DNA from: Candidatus Limimorpha caballi
GTDB taxonomy: Bacteria > Bacteroidota > Bacteroidia > Bacteroidales > F082
Assembly: GCA_018064605.1 (NCBI GenBank)
Contig: JAGHUX010000033.1
Location: 1 to 64,000, forward strand
Direction of reading: 5' to 3'
DNA length: 64,000 nucleotides
Shown here one piece after another: positions 1 to 13,000 of the stretch. Position 1 is the stretch's first letter. Every line of letters begins with the position of its first letter. Both the position numbers and the translations under genes were made by a program. The notes under the pieces were generated by a model that did not search any database, was not told where the DNA came from, and saw only the letters and a list, made by a program, of their open reading frames with translations.

Positions 1-1122
1 TACGACAAGCCGCTGTTAGATGTCTTGATGGAGCCGATGGAGGCCGAGAACCGCGCCGTGCTGAAGGAGTTCTACGGCACGTTCAAGGTCGCCGACGAAC
101 ACCTCCGCTTCGTTCTGCTGACGGGCGTGACAAAGTTCTCGCAGGTGAGCGTGTTCAGCGGTTTCAATCAGCCGGAAGACATCAGCATGAAGAGCGAATT
201 CGACGCGCTTTGCGGCATCACGAAAGACGAGCTTGTTGAATATTTCGACAAGGAGATAGAAGCGATGGCGTTGAAATACAAATGCACCAAGGAGAAGATG
301 TATGCCGAACTGAAGAGACAATACGACGGCTACCATTTCTCGGAAAAGATGCTCGACATCTTCAACCCGTTCAGCATACTCAACGCACTGTCGGAGAAGA
401 ATTTGAAGAACTATTGGTTCAGGTCGGGGACGCCGACGTACCTTGTGAAGCTGCTCGACCGCGACAAGACAAACATGGAGGAGATGCTGGGCAGGGAATA
501 CGAGAGCGACTATTTCATGGACTACAAGGCCGACGCCGAGGACTCTCTGGCGATGATTTACCAGAGCGGCTACCTGACGATAAAAGGAAGCAGAATCAGC
601 CGTAATCTCAAGACGTTTTACACACTCGACTATCCGAATGTCGAGGTGAAGGACGGTTTCATGACGCTGCTCGCCAACAACTATTTCTCCGCGCGTGCTA
701 ACACGGGTTCGCTGATACAGAATGTGTCGGACATGTTATACGACTGCCGTCTCGACGACATGCGCGACGCACTCTTTGGCTTCTTCGCCTCGATTCCCTA
801 CAACGCCAACTATCAGGAACGCGCGTGGAGCTACGAGAGCCACTATCATTACACCTTATACTTGATATTCAGACTTCTATCCTGCTACACGACTTTAACT
901 GAAAAAGAAAACTCGCGTGGTCGCGCCGACATTATCGTTGAGACCGCCGACTACGTTTATATCTTCGAGTTCAAGCTCGACGGCACTGCTGCCGAGGCGT
1001 TGAAACAAATCAACGACAAAGGCTACGCCGAGCCTTACGCTGCGGATTCGAGGAAACTTTTCAAGATAGGTGTCGGGTTCTCTTCCGAGAAGAAGAATAT
1101 TGTGGAGTGGAGCGTGGTTTGA
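1..1122 (+). CDS. AAA-ATPase-like protein with C-terminal PD-(D/E)XK nuclease domain, 5' truncated
   Basis: The frame is open from base 1, so the true start and the Walker A region lie outside the window; 373 codons are visible. The middle part (FYGTFK, LLTGVTKFSQ, GYHF) is typical of the Bacteroidota 'AAA-ATPase-like / PD-(D/E)XK superfamily' proteins. The C-terminus carries a nuclease-like motif: Asp in GRADIIVE (codon at 928-930) and Glu and Lys in IFEFKLDG (codons at 967-969 and 973-975). Such proteins are abundant in Bacteroidales and their role is unknown. The gene converges on the sensor kinase with one base between the two stop codons. Family assignment is fairly firm; function is open. 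Confidence 0.8.
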   Translation, partial: YDKPLLDVLMEPMEAENRAVLKEFYGTFKVADEHLRFVLLTGVTKFSQVSVFSGFNQPEDISMKSEFDALCGITKDELVEYFDKEIEAMALKYKCTKEKMYAELKRQYDGYHFSEKMLDIFNPFSILNALSEKNLKNYWFRSGTPTYLVKLLDRDKTNMEEMLGREYESDYFMDYKADAEDSLAMIYQSGYLTIKGSRISRNLKTFYTLDYPNVEVKDGFMTLLANNYFSARANTGSLIQNVSDMLYDCRLDDMRDALFGFFASIPYNANYQERAWSYESHYHYTLYLIFRLLSCYTTLTEKENSRGRADIIVETADYVYIFEFKLDGTAAEALKQINDKGYAEPYAADSRKLFKIGVGFSSEKKNIVEWSVV

Positions 1123-1123
1123 G

Positions 1124-2629
1124 TTATTTCCCCAGCGTGATCCTGAATGTAGTGCCTTGTCCGACGACGCTGTTCTTGACGAAGATCTTGCCTTTGTGAT
1201 AGTCTTCGATGATGCGTTTGGCGAGCGACAGGCCGAGTCCCCATCCGCGTTTCTTCGAAGTATAACCCGGCTTGAAGACCTGCGTGAACATCGAGCGCGT
1301 CATGCCCTTGCCGGTGTCGGTGACGTCGATGAAGATGTTGGCGTCGTCTTCCGTCATCTCGACGGTGATGCTCCCGTGGTCGGTCATCGCGTCGATGGCG
1401 TTCTTCGTGAGGTTTTCCAGGACCCAGCCGAACAACGCGGCGTTGAGCGGCGTGACGATCTCGCGCTCGGGCAACAATATCTGAAAACTGAACTTCGATG
1501 AGAAGCGTTTCTCAAGGTAACGCATCGTCTTTCTCGTGACATCGACCACGTCGGACGGCTCAAGCGTCGGGATGGAGCCGATCTTGGAGAAACGCTCCGT
1601 GATGGTCTTCAGCCTCTCGATGTCGCTCTCCATGTCGGATGTCCCGATGAACGGCTTCTCCTCGAGTTTCAACAGTTCCACCCATCCCATCAGCGAGCTC
1701 AGCGGCGTCCCGATCTGATGCGCCGTCTCCTTCGCCATGCCTGCCCACACCTGGTTCTGCTCCGAACGACGCGCATAACTGAACAGCAGATAGGCTATCA
1801 CGAAGAAAAACGCGAAGACAATTATCTGAACGACAGGGAAATAACGCATCTTCTGGAGCAGGTCGGATCCTCTGTAGTAAATGTACGCCTTGTTGTCGTT
1901 GAGATAATTGACCTTTATCGGGAAATGTTCCTCCTGCATGATCCTCAGCTGGCCGGCGACATAATCCTTGTCACGCATCTTGAGGCTGTCGAGCCTGCCG
2001 TATGCCAGAACCTTGTTGTCGATGCTGTCGATGATGATGACAGGCGCGCCCACGGCGTTGTCGGTGACATCGTTGATGAAAATCTGAAACATCCCGTCAA
2101 GCACGCCCTTCAACTCGGTGTAGATGAGCGACTCGTTGTAGAAAAGCCACGACGTGTTGCCGTAAAGGTCAATCTTTATCGGCGGATAGACGTTGAACTC
2201 CGCGACCATCTCGTCGTCAAAATATTCCTTTCCCCTGAACCTCTCCGGCAGGTTGATGGAGTTGCGTATCCTTCCGCCGTCGTCGGTGATCACAACCGGA
2301 ATGCTGATGTTGCTCCTTATGATTTCAAGGAAGATGGATGTGTTCTCGTCAGGCCCCGCCTCAAGGAAACTCTTGTACGCCATCGCGAGAAGCTCCACGC
2401 GCTTCCGCTCCTGCTCGCTCACCTGCTCGAAAAACGTCTCGGTGTAGTTCATCAACTCAACGTGACTCTGCACAGCCTCTGCCCACATCTCAACCTGCTT
2501 CGTCTCCTGATTGGCGAATTTCTTTACTAAAATATTAGTGTAATATATTGATGCACAGACTATTATCACTGCCAAGACCGCCAATGCAATCTTCCATCTC
2601 TTGTTTTGGGTGTAGAAATTTGCCTTCAT
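1124..2629 (-). CDS. Membrane sensor histidine kinase
   Basis: A 501-residue two-component sensor kinase. A transmembrane helix (about residues 12-33), a long periplasmic sensor region and a second helix (about 265-285) lead to the cytoplasmic kinase core. The H-box contains His304 (KETAHQIGTPLSSL), the N-box reads ENLTKNAIDAM, and the ATP lid shows DTGKGM and GWGLGLSLAKRI, so the catalytic parts look intact. There is no HAMP domain that I can recognise, and no response regulator is adjacent, so the partner is unknown. The ATG at 2627-2629 is preceded by a TAnnTTTG-type promoter on the minus strand. Signal and target genes cannot be told from the sequence. Confidence 0.92.
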   Translation of the reverse strand: MKANFYTQNKRWKIALAVLAVIIVCASIYYTNILVKKFANQETKQVEMWAEAVQSHVELMNYTETFFEQVSEQERKRVELLAMAYKSFLEAGPDENTSIFLEIIRSNISIPVVITDDGGRIRNSINLPERFRGKEYFDDEMVAEFNVYPPIKIDLYGNTSWLFYNESLIYTELKGVLDGMFQIFINDVTDNAVGAPVIIIDSIDNKVLAYGRLDSLKMRDKDYVAGQLRIMQEEHFPIKVNYLNDNKAYIYYRGSDLLQKMRYFPVVQIIVFAFFFVIAYLLFSYARRSEQNQVWAGMAKETAHQIGTPLSSLMGWVELLKLEEKPFIGTSDMESDIERLKTITERFSKIGSIPTLEPSDVVDVTRKTMRYLEKRFSSKFSFQILLPEREIVTPLNAALFGWVLENLTKNAIDAMTDHGSITVEMTEDDANIFIDVTDTGKGMTRSMFTQVFKPGYTSKKRGWGLGLSLAKRIIEDYHKGKIFVKNSVVGQGTTFRITLGK

Positions 2630-2645
2630 AAGAATATCAAAGCCA

Positions 2646-2653
2646 CAAAATTA
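2646..2653 (-). promoter_or_regulatory. Promoter -7 element for the sensor kinase
   Basis: On the minus strand this reads TAATTTTG, a match to the Bacteroidota sigma-ABfr -7 consensus TAnnTTTG, 17 bases upstream of the kinase ATG. No good TTG -33 element is seen at the usual distance. Confidence 0.5.
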
Positions 2654-2696
2654 GTGTTTTTATGAAAATGTTCGCAGATACTACGGAAAAATATTG

Positions 2697-2704
2697 TAAT
2701 TTTG
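2697..2704 (+). promoter_or_regulatory. Promoter -7 element for leuS
   Basis: TAATTTTG matches the Bacteroidota -7 consensus and lies about 108 bases upstream of the leuS ATG, leaving a leader of roughly 100 nt. The -33 element is weak. Confidence 0.5.
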
Positions 2705-2722
2705 TACGCTTTTTTCAAAACG

Positions 2723-2753
2723 CGGGATATTTCGGATTATTACAATCCCGAAA
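2723..2753 (+). promoter_or_regulatory. Possible pair of competing hairpins in the leuS leader
   Basis: Within the predicted leuS leader, CGGGAT (2723-2728) can pair with ATCCCG (2745-2750), and TTTCGG (2730-2735) with CCGAAA (2748-2753). The two stems share bases, so only one can form at a time. This could be an attenuation-like switch for a tRNA synthetase gene, but no leucine-rich leader peptide or T-box consensus was seen. The stems are short and may be chance. Confidence 0.2.
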
Positions 2754-2812
2754 CATAAAAAAATAAAAAACACAGCGAAACGGCAAGGCGTTTCATCAAG
2801 AAATAATTGACA

Positions 2813-5947
<3,135 letters not shown>

Positions 5948-5950
5948 TAG

Positions 5951-6059
5951 GAGATTGAGGAGATTGAGGAGATTGAGGAGTTTGAGGAGTTTGAGGAGTT
6001 TGAGGAGTTTGAGGAAATCAGGTGCCTAAATACCTTAAACACCTAAAATACCTTAAACA
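5951..6059. repeat. 9-bp minisatellite plus a second short direct repeat after leuS
   Basis: Seven tandem 9-base units run from 5951 to 6013: three of GAGATTGAG and four of GAGTTTGAG. They are followed by two copies of a 17-18 base unit (CCTAAATACCTTAAACA, at 6025 and 6042). The block fills almost all of the leuS-fucosidase gap. In other frames it makes low-complexity Ser/Asn or Glu/Phe peptides that are not real proteins. Confidence 0.9.
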
Positions 6060-6074
6060 CCTAATTTTGAAGGT

Positions 6075-7496
6075 ATGAAGAAACTTTTAAGTGTTATATT
6101 ATTAATAGGTGTTGCTGTGTTCGGGCGTGGTGTCTCCGCTTTTGCGCAAGACCTGACGAAGCCGGAGGACAACCCGATTATCACAAACCGCATCGCCGAA
6201 TGGCAGGATCTGAAGTTCGGCTTCATGATGCACTGGGGCATGTATTCGCAGTGGGGCGTCGTCGAGTCATGGTCGATCTGCAATGAAGACTGGATCGACA
6301 GGGGAGGAGCCGATTATATCAAATATAAGAATGATTATCAGGCACTTAACAAGACCTTCAACCCTGTTAAGTTCAATCCCGACGAATGGGCTGCACTCGC
6401 CAAGGAGGCCGGAATGAGATATGTGGTTTTCACAACGAAACATCACGACGGATTCTGCATGTACGACACGAAGGAGACGACATATTCGACAGTCGATGCC
6501 TCGTGCCCTTTTTCGGAAAACGAGAAAGCCGACATCACCGGTGAGATAGTGAGAGCCTTTAGAAATCAAGGCTTTTGGACGGGGCTTTATTTCTCTAAGG
6601 CCGACTGGCATCATGAGGACTACTGGGCGGCGCAGTGGGCGACACCCGACCGTAATGTCAACTACGACCCGCAGAGATATCCCGAGAGATGGCAGCGTTT
6701 CAGCGATTTCACCTACAACCAGATCAAGGAACTGACGCACAACTACGGCGACATCGACATCCTGTGGCTCGACGGCGGCTGGATCCGTCCGGAATATAGT
6801 ATCGACGACGAGACGCGCCCGTGGCTCGGCTGCAAGTGTTACATACAGGACATCGACATGCCGAAGATCGCGGCGATGGCGCGTGAGAACAACCCCGACC
6901 TGCTGATCGTTGACCGCTCGGTTCACGGGAAATATGAGAACTACCAGACACCAGAACAGCAGGTGCCCGACACGCTGCTGCCGTTCCCGTGGGAGACGTG
7001 CATGTCGATGGGCAACTCATGGTCGTATGTCGAGACAGACAACTATAAGACAACCAATAAGATAATCCATCTTTTGGTTGACATCGTGGCGAAAGGTGGC
7101 AACTACCTGCTCAATGTCGGTCCGTCGCCGGAGGGCGAGCTGCCTCCGACAGCGGTGTCAAGGATGCATGAAATAGGCAAGTGGATGAAAATCAACGGAA
7201 ACGCGATTTACAAGACAAGACCGATTTATCCTTATTGCTCCGGAAAATGGCGTTTCACGCATGTCTCTTCCGGCAAGGATGGAAGACAGAAGATATATGC
7301 TTTCTATCTCTTGGATGAAGGCGAGACGCTTCCGCAAAGCATTGAGATTAAATGTGATATAAAAGATCTTGACAAAAAACGTCCGAAGATTCTTGGCAGC
7401 AGGAACAAGGTCTCGGTGAAGAAAACAGCCGACGGATACCTTATTAATATTAATGGTGAAGTGGCGGCTGAACATGCCGTGGTGTTTGAATTTTAG
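6075..7496 (+). CDS. Secreted alpha-L-fucosidase, GH29
   Basis: A glycoside hydrolase family 29 enzyme that removes alpha-L-fucose from glycans, 473 residues. The N-terminus is a signal peptide ending near SAFAQ (residue 25), so it is periplasmic or exported. GH29 hallmarks: HWGMYSQWG (His53), KHHDGFCMY (His123/His124) and DIDILWLDGGW, where Asp233 is the likely nucleophile. The C-terminal ~120 residues form the usual beta-sandwich. The acid/base residue cannot be placed with confidence by eye. No other polysaccharide-utilisation genes lie beside it, so the substrate (host mucin, plant or algal fucan) is unclear. A TAATTTTG at 6062-6069 resembles a -7 element but lies so close to the ATG that the transcript would be essentially leaderless. 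Confidence 0.9.
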   Translation: MKKLLSVILLIGVAVFGRGVSAFAQDLTKPEDNPIITNRIAEWQDLKFGFMMHWGMYSQWGVVESWSICNEDWIDRGGADYIKYKNDYQALNKTFNPVKFNPDEWAALAKEAGMRYVVFTTKHHDGFCMYDTKETTYSTVDASCPFSENEKADITGEIVRAFRNQGFWTGLYFSKADWHHEDYWAAQWATPDRNVNYDPQRYPERWQRFSDFTYNQIKELTHNYGDIDILWLDGGWIRPEYSIDDETRPWLGCKCYIQDIDMPKIAAMARENNPDLLIVDRSVHGKYENYQTPEQQVPDTLLPFPWETCMSMGNSWSYVETDNYKTTNKIIHLLVDIVAKGGNYLLNVGPSPEGELPPTAVSRMHEIGKWMKINGNAIYKTRPIYPYCSGKWRFTHVSSGKDGRQKIYAFYLLDEGETLPQSIEIKCDIKDLDKKRPKILGSRNKVSVKKTADGYLININGEVAAEHAVVFEF

Positions 7497-7536
7497 GTTG
7501 CTCTACTTTATTGACGGAGTGTTTTTTGAGTGATGA

Positions 7537-7658
7537 GGTTGCTCCACTCCCTGCGGTCGGTCGCAATGACGACGGCTTTTTGGGTGGGATTGCACGGCGA
7601 AGCCGCGCTTGGTTTTCCTCAAAAAAAATTGTCACTGCGAGCGAAGTCGAGCAAACTC
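7537..7658. repeat. Dispersed inverted-repeat element, copy 1
   Basis: The left end TTGCTCCACTCCCTGCGGTC and the right end GTCACTGCGAGCGAAGTCGA form imperfect terminal inverted repeats around a GC-rich palindrome (CGGCGAAGCCG) at the centre. The same element, in opposite orientation, occurs at 36765-36882. It codes for nothing. It looks like a MITE/REP-like non-autonomous element of the widespread 'cattgcgagcgaag' type. Confidence 0.8.
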
Positions 7659-7702
7659 ATAATTTAATTAGAATAGTTTGAATAAATGAAAATAAATTTA
7701 AA

Positions 7703-9130
7703 ATGAAAGAAGAACTTAAGAAACAGAACCTCCCTAACCTCGTGGCTGACATGAGCCTCGCGGAATGGGGGAGAAAAGACATTGAGATTTCGGAACATGA
7801 GATGCCTGGCCTGATGGCTCTGCGCAGGAAATACGGCGAGGAGAAACCTCTCAGGGGCGCGAAGGTCAGCGGCTCGTTGCACATGACGGTGCAGACCGCC
7901 TGTCTCATCGAGACGCTGAAGGCTCTCGGCGCCGAGGTGCGCTGGGCGAGCTGCAACATCTTCTCGACACAGGACCACGCCGCCGCCGCGATAGCCGCGA
8001 CAGGTACTCCTATCTTTGCTTGGAAAGGCGAGACCCTTGAAGACTACTGGTGGTGTACGATGCGAGCACTCACCTTCCCCGACGGCAGCGGCCCGGACCT
8101 CATCGTCGATGACGGCGGTGACGCCACCTTGCTGATCCACAAGGGCTATGACTGCGAGAACGACCCGAAACTCATGGACGTCAAGCCGTCAAACGAAGAA
8201 GAGAAAGCCCTGATGAGCGTCATCATCGCCACTTATAAGGAAGACCCGACGCACTGGCACAAGGTCGTCGCAAACTGGAAGGGCGTCTCCGAAGAGACGA
8301 CGACAGGCGTTCACCGTCTCTACCAGATGAAAGAAGCCGGCAAGCTCCTCGTCCCGGCAATCAACGTGAACGACAGCGTCACTAAGTCGAAGTTCGACAA
8401 CCTCTACGGCTGCCGCGAGTCACTGGCCGACGGCATCAAACGCGCCACCGACGTGATGCTCGCCGGAAAGGTCGTCGTCGTCCTCGGCTACGGTGATGTC
8501 GGCAAGGGCTGCGCACAGTCGATGCGTTCTTACGGCGCCCGTGTGCTCGTCACCGAGATCGACCCGATATGCGCACTTCAGGCCGCGATGGAAGGCTATG
8601 AGGTCACCACGATGGAAGAGGCCGTCAAGGAAGGCAACGTCTTCGTCACATGCACCGGCAACTGCGACGTCGTGACGCTCGAACACATGCTCGAGATGAA
8701 GAACCAGGCCATCGTGTGCAACATCGGGCACTTCGATAACGAGATACAGGTGAGCCGTCTCGAGAACCTCGAAGGAATAAAGAGAGTGAACATCAAGCCG
8801 CAGGTTGATAAGTTCATCTTCCCCGACGGACACGAGATTTTCCTCCTCGCCGAAGGCCGCCTCGTGAACCTCGGCTGCGCCACAGGCCACGCCAGCTTCG
8901 TGATGAGCAATTCGTTCACCAACCAGACACTGGCGCAGATGGATCTCTGGAAGAACCGCGGCAAATACCCTGTTGACGTTTATTGCCTCCCGAAATACCT
9001 CGATGAGGAAGTGGCACGCCTTCACCTCGAGAAAATCGGCGTGAAACTCACTAAGCTCACGCAGAAACAGGCCGACTACATCGGCGTCCCTGTCGAAGGC
9101 CCGTACAAGGCTGATATTTACAGGTATTAG
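7703..9130 (+). CDS. ahcY: S-adenosylhomocysteine hydrolase
   Basis: Splits S-adenosylhomocysteine into adenosine and homocysteine with bound NAD+, clearing the by-product of methylation; cytoplasmic. 475 residues, full length for the family. Recognisable parts: [16 protein letters not shown] near the N-terminus, the substrate segment [16 protein letters not shown], the NAD-binding Rossmann loop [13 protein letters not shown], and the C-terminal tail ending in YKADIYRY with the conserved Lys and Tyr. The ATG at 7703 follows the dispersed element. I saw no SAH or SAM riboswitch in the 45 bases between them. Confidence 0.97.
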   Translation: MKEELKKQNLPNLVADMSLAEWGRKDIEISEHEMPGLMALRRKYGEEKPLRGAKVSGSLHMTVQTACLIETLKALGAEVRWASCNIFSTQDHAAAAIAATGTPIFAWKGETLEDYWWCTMRALTFPDGSGPDLIVDDGGDATLLIHKGYDCENDPKLMDVKPSNEEEKALMSVIIATYKEDPTHWHKVVANWKGVSEETTTGVHRLYQMKEAGKLLVPAINVNDSVTKSKFDNLYGCRESLADGIKRATDVMLAGKVVVVLGYGDVGKGCAQSMRSYGARVLVTEIDPICALQAAMEGYEVTTMEEAVKEGNVFVTCTGNCDVVTLEHMLEMKNQAIVCNIGHFDNEIQVSRLENLEGIKRVNIKPQVDKFIFPDGHEIFLLAEGRLVNLGCATGHASFVMSNSFTNQTLAQMDLWKNRGKYPVDVYCLPKYLDEEVARLHLEKIGVKLTKLTQKQADYIGVPVEGPYKADIYRY

Positions 9131-9133
9131 TAG

Positions 9134-9183
9134 AAAGTTTATAAAGTTATAAAGTTTATAAAGTTATAAAGTTTATAAAGTTG
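9134..9183. repeat. AT-rich minisatellite (AAAGTTTAT / AAAGTTAT units)
   Basis: Five alternating units of 9 (AAAGTTTAT) and 8 (AAAGTTAT) bases follow the ahcY stop codon. Closely related units occur at 49217-49258 and 52334-52396. Confidence 0.85.
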
Positions 9184-9190
9184 AAAGTGG

Positions 9191-9222
9191 CTGGCGCATG
9201 ATGGGGCTTCCTTGTGCGCCAG
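9191..9222. terminator. Likely bidirectional terminator between ahcY and the lipoprotein gene
   Basis: CTGGCGCA (9191-9198) pairs perfectly with TGCGCCAG (9215-9222) around a 16-base loop. It sits between two convergent genes. The T-tract after it is short, so the call rests mainly on stem and position. Confidence 0.5.
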
Positions 9223-9239
9223 TTTCGTTGACCGTTGTC

Positions 9240-9677
9240 TTAATTATAAACCCTCAACGTCGTTCCGTCGTATTGTGTGTAATATTGAATCAACGGATAG
9301 CCGTCGCCGCCTTCGACGATGCTGCCGTCGAGGATGTTGTATATGAAGTCGGTGCAGCCGTCAACCACGAAAGGTGATTCCACGGTCAGTGCGTTTGGCT
9401 CGCCGCAGGCGTCGGGGCTGTTGGGCGGGGTGCGCTCGTATGCCCTGAATTCGTCCTGCGAATATCTGTATATGATGACTCCGCGGCTCGGATAGGGGGC
9501 TGTCACGTACATCCAGCCGCTCACAACGTTGAGGTCGAAATATTGCATCGAGTTTGGTTCTATGCGGATGTTTATTTCAACATCCGGTTCGTATGGGTTC
9601 TCCGGCCGGCTGCTGCACGACGCCAGGAGGCACGTCATGACGGCTGCGAGGCTGAATATTCTTGTCAATCGCTCCAT
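9240..9677 (-). CDS. Small lipoprotein with a degenerate Rieske-like pattern
   Basis: 145 residues from the ATG at 9675-9677 (MERLTRIF). A signal sequence ends in a lipobox (CLLASCSS), so the mature protein starts at Cys and should be lipid-anchored in the envelope. The C-terminal half (VIIYRYSQDEFRAYERT, then ILDGSIVEGGDGYPL and YDGTTLRVYN) has the spacing of a Rieske fold. However, the C-x-H and C-x-x-H cluster ligands are not present: the first box reads TPPNS and the second GCTDF. It would therefore not hold an iron-sulphur cluster. The Rieske resemblance is my inference from pattern alone. It is likely transcribed alone from the promoter at 9692-9699. Confidence 0.7.
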   Translation of the reverse strand: MERLTRIFSLAAVMTCLLASCSSRPENPYEPDVEINIRIEPNSMQYFDLNVVSGWMYVTAPYPSRGVIIYRYSQDEFRAYERTPPNSPDACGEPNALTVESPFVVDGCTDFIYNILDGSIVEGGDGYPLIQYYTQYDGTTLRVYN

Positions 9678-9691
9678 GTTTTTATTTTTGG

Positions 9692-9699
9692 CAAAGATA
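9692..9699 (-). promoter_or_regulatory. Promoter -7 element for the lipoprotein gene
   Basis: Reads TATCTTTG on the minus strand, a match to TAnnTTTG, 15 bases upstream of the chosen ATG. It overlaps the 5' end of a longer possible reading frame, which supports the inner start. Confidence 0.55.
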
Positions 9700-9971
9700 T
9701 GCAAAATAGATTTACGATAGAATATTAATCAAAAAAAGAGAAATTTGTGGAAATTTTTCGCAATTTGCGCGAAATGTGCCCTATTAATAATAGGTGTATG
9801 ATGAAAAACAAGTTGAGAAAATGTGAAAAAATGTTCTTTAAACAAAGAAATTTAGTGTCGGGATGTCGGGGGAAATAAAAAAATAATTTGTATAAATAGT
9901 TTATTTTGAGAGAGTTATAAAGACAAAACAATGTATGTTGAAAAATATTTCGTTTCATAGGATAAAAATTG

Positions 9972-10003
9972 TTTGTAAGGTTTAAAAATTTGTTGTAATT
10001 TTG
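9972..10003 (+). promoter_or_regulatory. Promoter of the TonB receptor / T9SS cargo / PorV trio
   Basis: TTTG (9972-9975), 20 bases of spacer and TAATTTTG (9996-10003) give a near-consensus Bacteroidota promoter, with the ATG about 51 bases downstream. The rest of the 9705-10054 gap is very AT-rich and shows no gene, RNA structure or repeat that I can support. Confidence 0.65.
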
Positions 10004-10054
10004 AACCCTGTTTATTATGCACTTATAAGGTAGAATAACATAAAATTTCAAGGT

Positions 10055-13000
10055 ATGTTAAGAAAGTTACTATTTACCATTTGCATTGTGCTGACGTCGT
10101 GGTCGTTGGCATTTGCACAACAAGGTCGACTGAAGGGTGTCATCACTGACAAAGCGACCGGCGAGACAATTCCATTTGCGAACGTCGTTCTTGAGAGCGG
10201 CGGCTTGCAGATTGGAGGTGCTTCTTCCGATTTTGATGGCAATTATGACATCAACCCTATTCCTCCGGGAACGTACGACCTCAGAGCGACTTTTGTCGGC
10301 TACAACACTTTCGTGATGAAGGGTGTTGTCATTTCGCCGAACAAAATCACATTCCAAGACATTCCATTGGGCATGCAGGCTGAGATGCTTGATGCTGTTG
10401 AGATTGTCGAGTACAAGGTGCCTTTGATTTCAAAGGACCAGACTTCTTCCGGTGCCACCATCACCGCCGAGGAGATCGCCAAGATGCCGAGCCGTTCAGC
10501 TGAAGCTGTTGCGGCGACGGTCGGTGGCGTGTTCCAGTCGAGCGATGGTGACATGAACATGCGTGGCGCCCGTTCGGAAGGTACGGTTTATTACGTTGAC
10601 GGTGTCCGTGTCATCGGCTCGTCATCAGTCCCGCAGTCGGCCATCGACCAGGTCGAGGTCATGCTTTCAGGTACCCCGGCCATGTACGGTGACGCCACAG
10701 GCGGCATCATCAACATGACTACGAAAGGCCCTTCAAGGCAGTTCGGCTTCGGCGCGGAGCTTGAGCAGTCGGTTGACGGCTACGGCCACACGAGGGCAGG
10801 CATAAACATGCAGGGGCCGCTCATCAGGACAAAAGACAAGAAGGAGACCATCGTCGGCTTCTTCCTCGCCGGTGAGTTCAACTACAATAAGGACGGTGCG
10901 ATTTCATCGATCGGCCACTACAGGGCGAAAGACGAATGGCTGCAGTCAATCTCTGACAAGCCGCTGCGCATCGCGGGCGTGAACAACGCCGTCTATCCTA
11001 ACGGTGAATACACGAGGATGGGCTCGATGGAATACCTCAAGAACTCCACGAACACGTCAAACTGGGACTTCACAGCGACAGGCAACCTCAACATCCGCAC
11101 GACAGAGACCATCAACCTCATCATCGGCGGTAACTACAACAAGTCGAGAAGTCACGAATTCTCACGTAAACAGGAGTATTTCAACTACGACAAGAACTAC
11201 ATCTACGAAGACCAGACATGGCGCGTCTATGGCCGTTTCTCACAGAGATTCCCGACCGACCCGGAAAGCACTTCTATCTTCAAGAACTTCTATTACAGCT
11301 TGCAGGTTGACTATTCACGCTACAACGCGGCCAACTACGACCCTGACCACAAGAAGGACATCTGGAAGTACGGTTATTTAGGAAAGTATTCCATCTACAA
11401 GACTTCCACATACGAACTCGGTTCGGTGGACGTCACGCAGTACAATGCCAACGGCGACTCGATTGGCACGCATACATACGACAACGTGTGGGTCCTGAAC
11501 AGCTGGGACAACGACACATTGGTCGATTTCCAGCCAGGTTCGTTCAACCCGCTGCTTTCGAACTACACGTCACAGATCTATGACCTTTACACAGACCCGT
11601 ACTTACACTACGACAATTTCAACAACCTGCAGTTGAACATGGGTCTTCTCAACTCAAGCTCACCGGGCGCATTCTACGGACTCTATTCAGCCCCCGGCTC
11701 AATCCAGTCGAACTACGCCTACAGCGAGAGCGACTTGTTCAACGTCAGCCTGGCGACAGCCATGACAATTGGGAACCACGAACTCAAGATCGGTTTCCAG
11801 TATGAACAGCGCAACAGCAGGTCGTACGGTGTCTCCGGCTACAACCTGTGGTATCTCATGAGGAACCTCGCCAACTTCCACATCGACCAGTTGGACATGA
11901 GCAACCCTGAGGTCGTTTCGCACGACGGTTTCGTCGATACAATCATCTATCACAGAAATTACAATGAAGCTGACCAGTACCAGTTCGACGCCAACCTCCG
12001 TAAGGCTTTGGGACTCAATGTCAATGGTACGGACTGGATCAACACCGACTCATACGACTTCAATGACAACACCATTGAATATTATGACGAGAACGGCGTG
12101 ATGCACAAGGCTGTGCTTCAGGATGGCTACGACATCAGCATGTTCACGCCTGATGAGCTGACGCAGGACGGCAACTCATACGTTTCATACTACGGTTACG
12201 ACTACAAGGGCAACAAGCTCTCGAGCCAGCCGAGCTTCAACGACTTCTTCACGGAAGTTGACGAGAACGGCAACTACACACGTCCGGTGGGTTCATACAG
12301 ACCTATCTACATTGCAGGTTACATCCAGGACAAGTTCGCCTTCAAGGACCTCATTTTCAACATCGGTGTCCGTGTTGACCGCTTCGACGCCAACCAGAAG
12401 GTGCTGAAAGACCCGTATATCCTTTATGATTACAACACTGTCGGTGACAAGATTGACGCCAACGGCGAGATTACACTCGACAACGGCCAGACAGTCCGCG
12501 TCCCTTCAAACATCGGCGACAATTATGCAATTTACGTCAACAAACTCGATGACATCTCAAGCATCCAGGGTTATCGTAACGGCAACACGTGGTACAATGC
12601 GGAAGGTGCTGAGATCAGCGACCCGAACACGTTGGACGGTGGCGCCGGCATCCTGCCGTGGGTGACAGACTCGAAGCAGCAGCACGTGAACGTCGAGTCG
12701 TTCAAGGACTACGACCCGCAGTGGAACGTGATGCCACGTATCTCGTTCTCGTTCCCGATCTCCGACGAGGCACTGTTCTTCGCACACTATGACGTGCTGA
12801 CACAGCGTCCTTCGAACATCTACACGAACATCTACACATACTACTACTTCTCACAGATCAGCAGCACGATTAACAACCCGTCACTGAAGCCGTCGCAGAC
12901 GATTGACTACGAGCTCGGTTTCACCCAGAAGCTGAACAACACTTCTTCGATGACAATCACGGCCTACTACCGTGAGTTGCGTGACATGATCCAGATGTAT

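Noticed and set aside
6267..6926. Long antisense frame inside the fucosidase gene (and similar ones at 1718-2530, 4778-5389, 8420-9025, 23148-23732)
   Set aside because: All lie opposite well-supported genes and show Val/Asp/Leu-rich antisense composition without recognisable domains.
7659..7702. SAM/SAH riboswitch before ahcY
   Set aside because: The 44 bases between the dispersed element and the start codon are AT-rich with no structured motif; the GC-rich palindrome upstream belongs to the repeat element, which recurs after tyrS.
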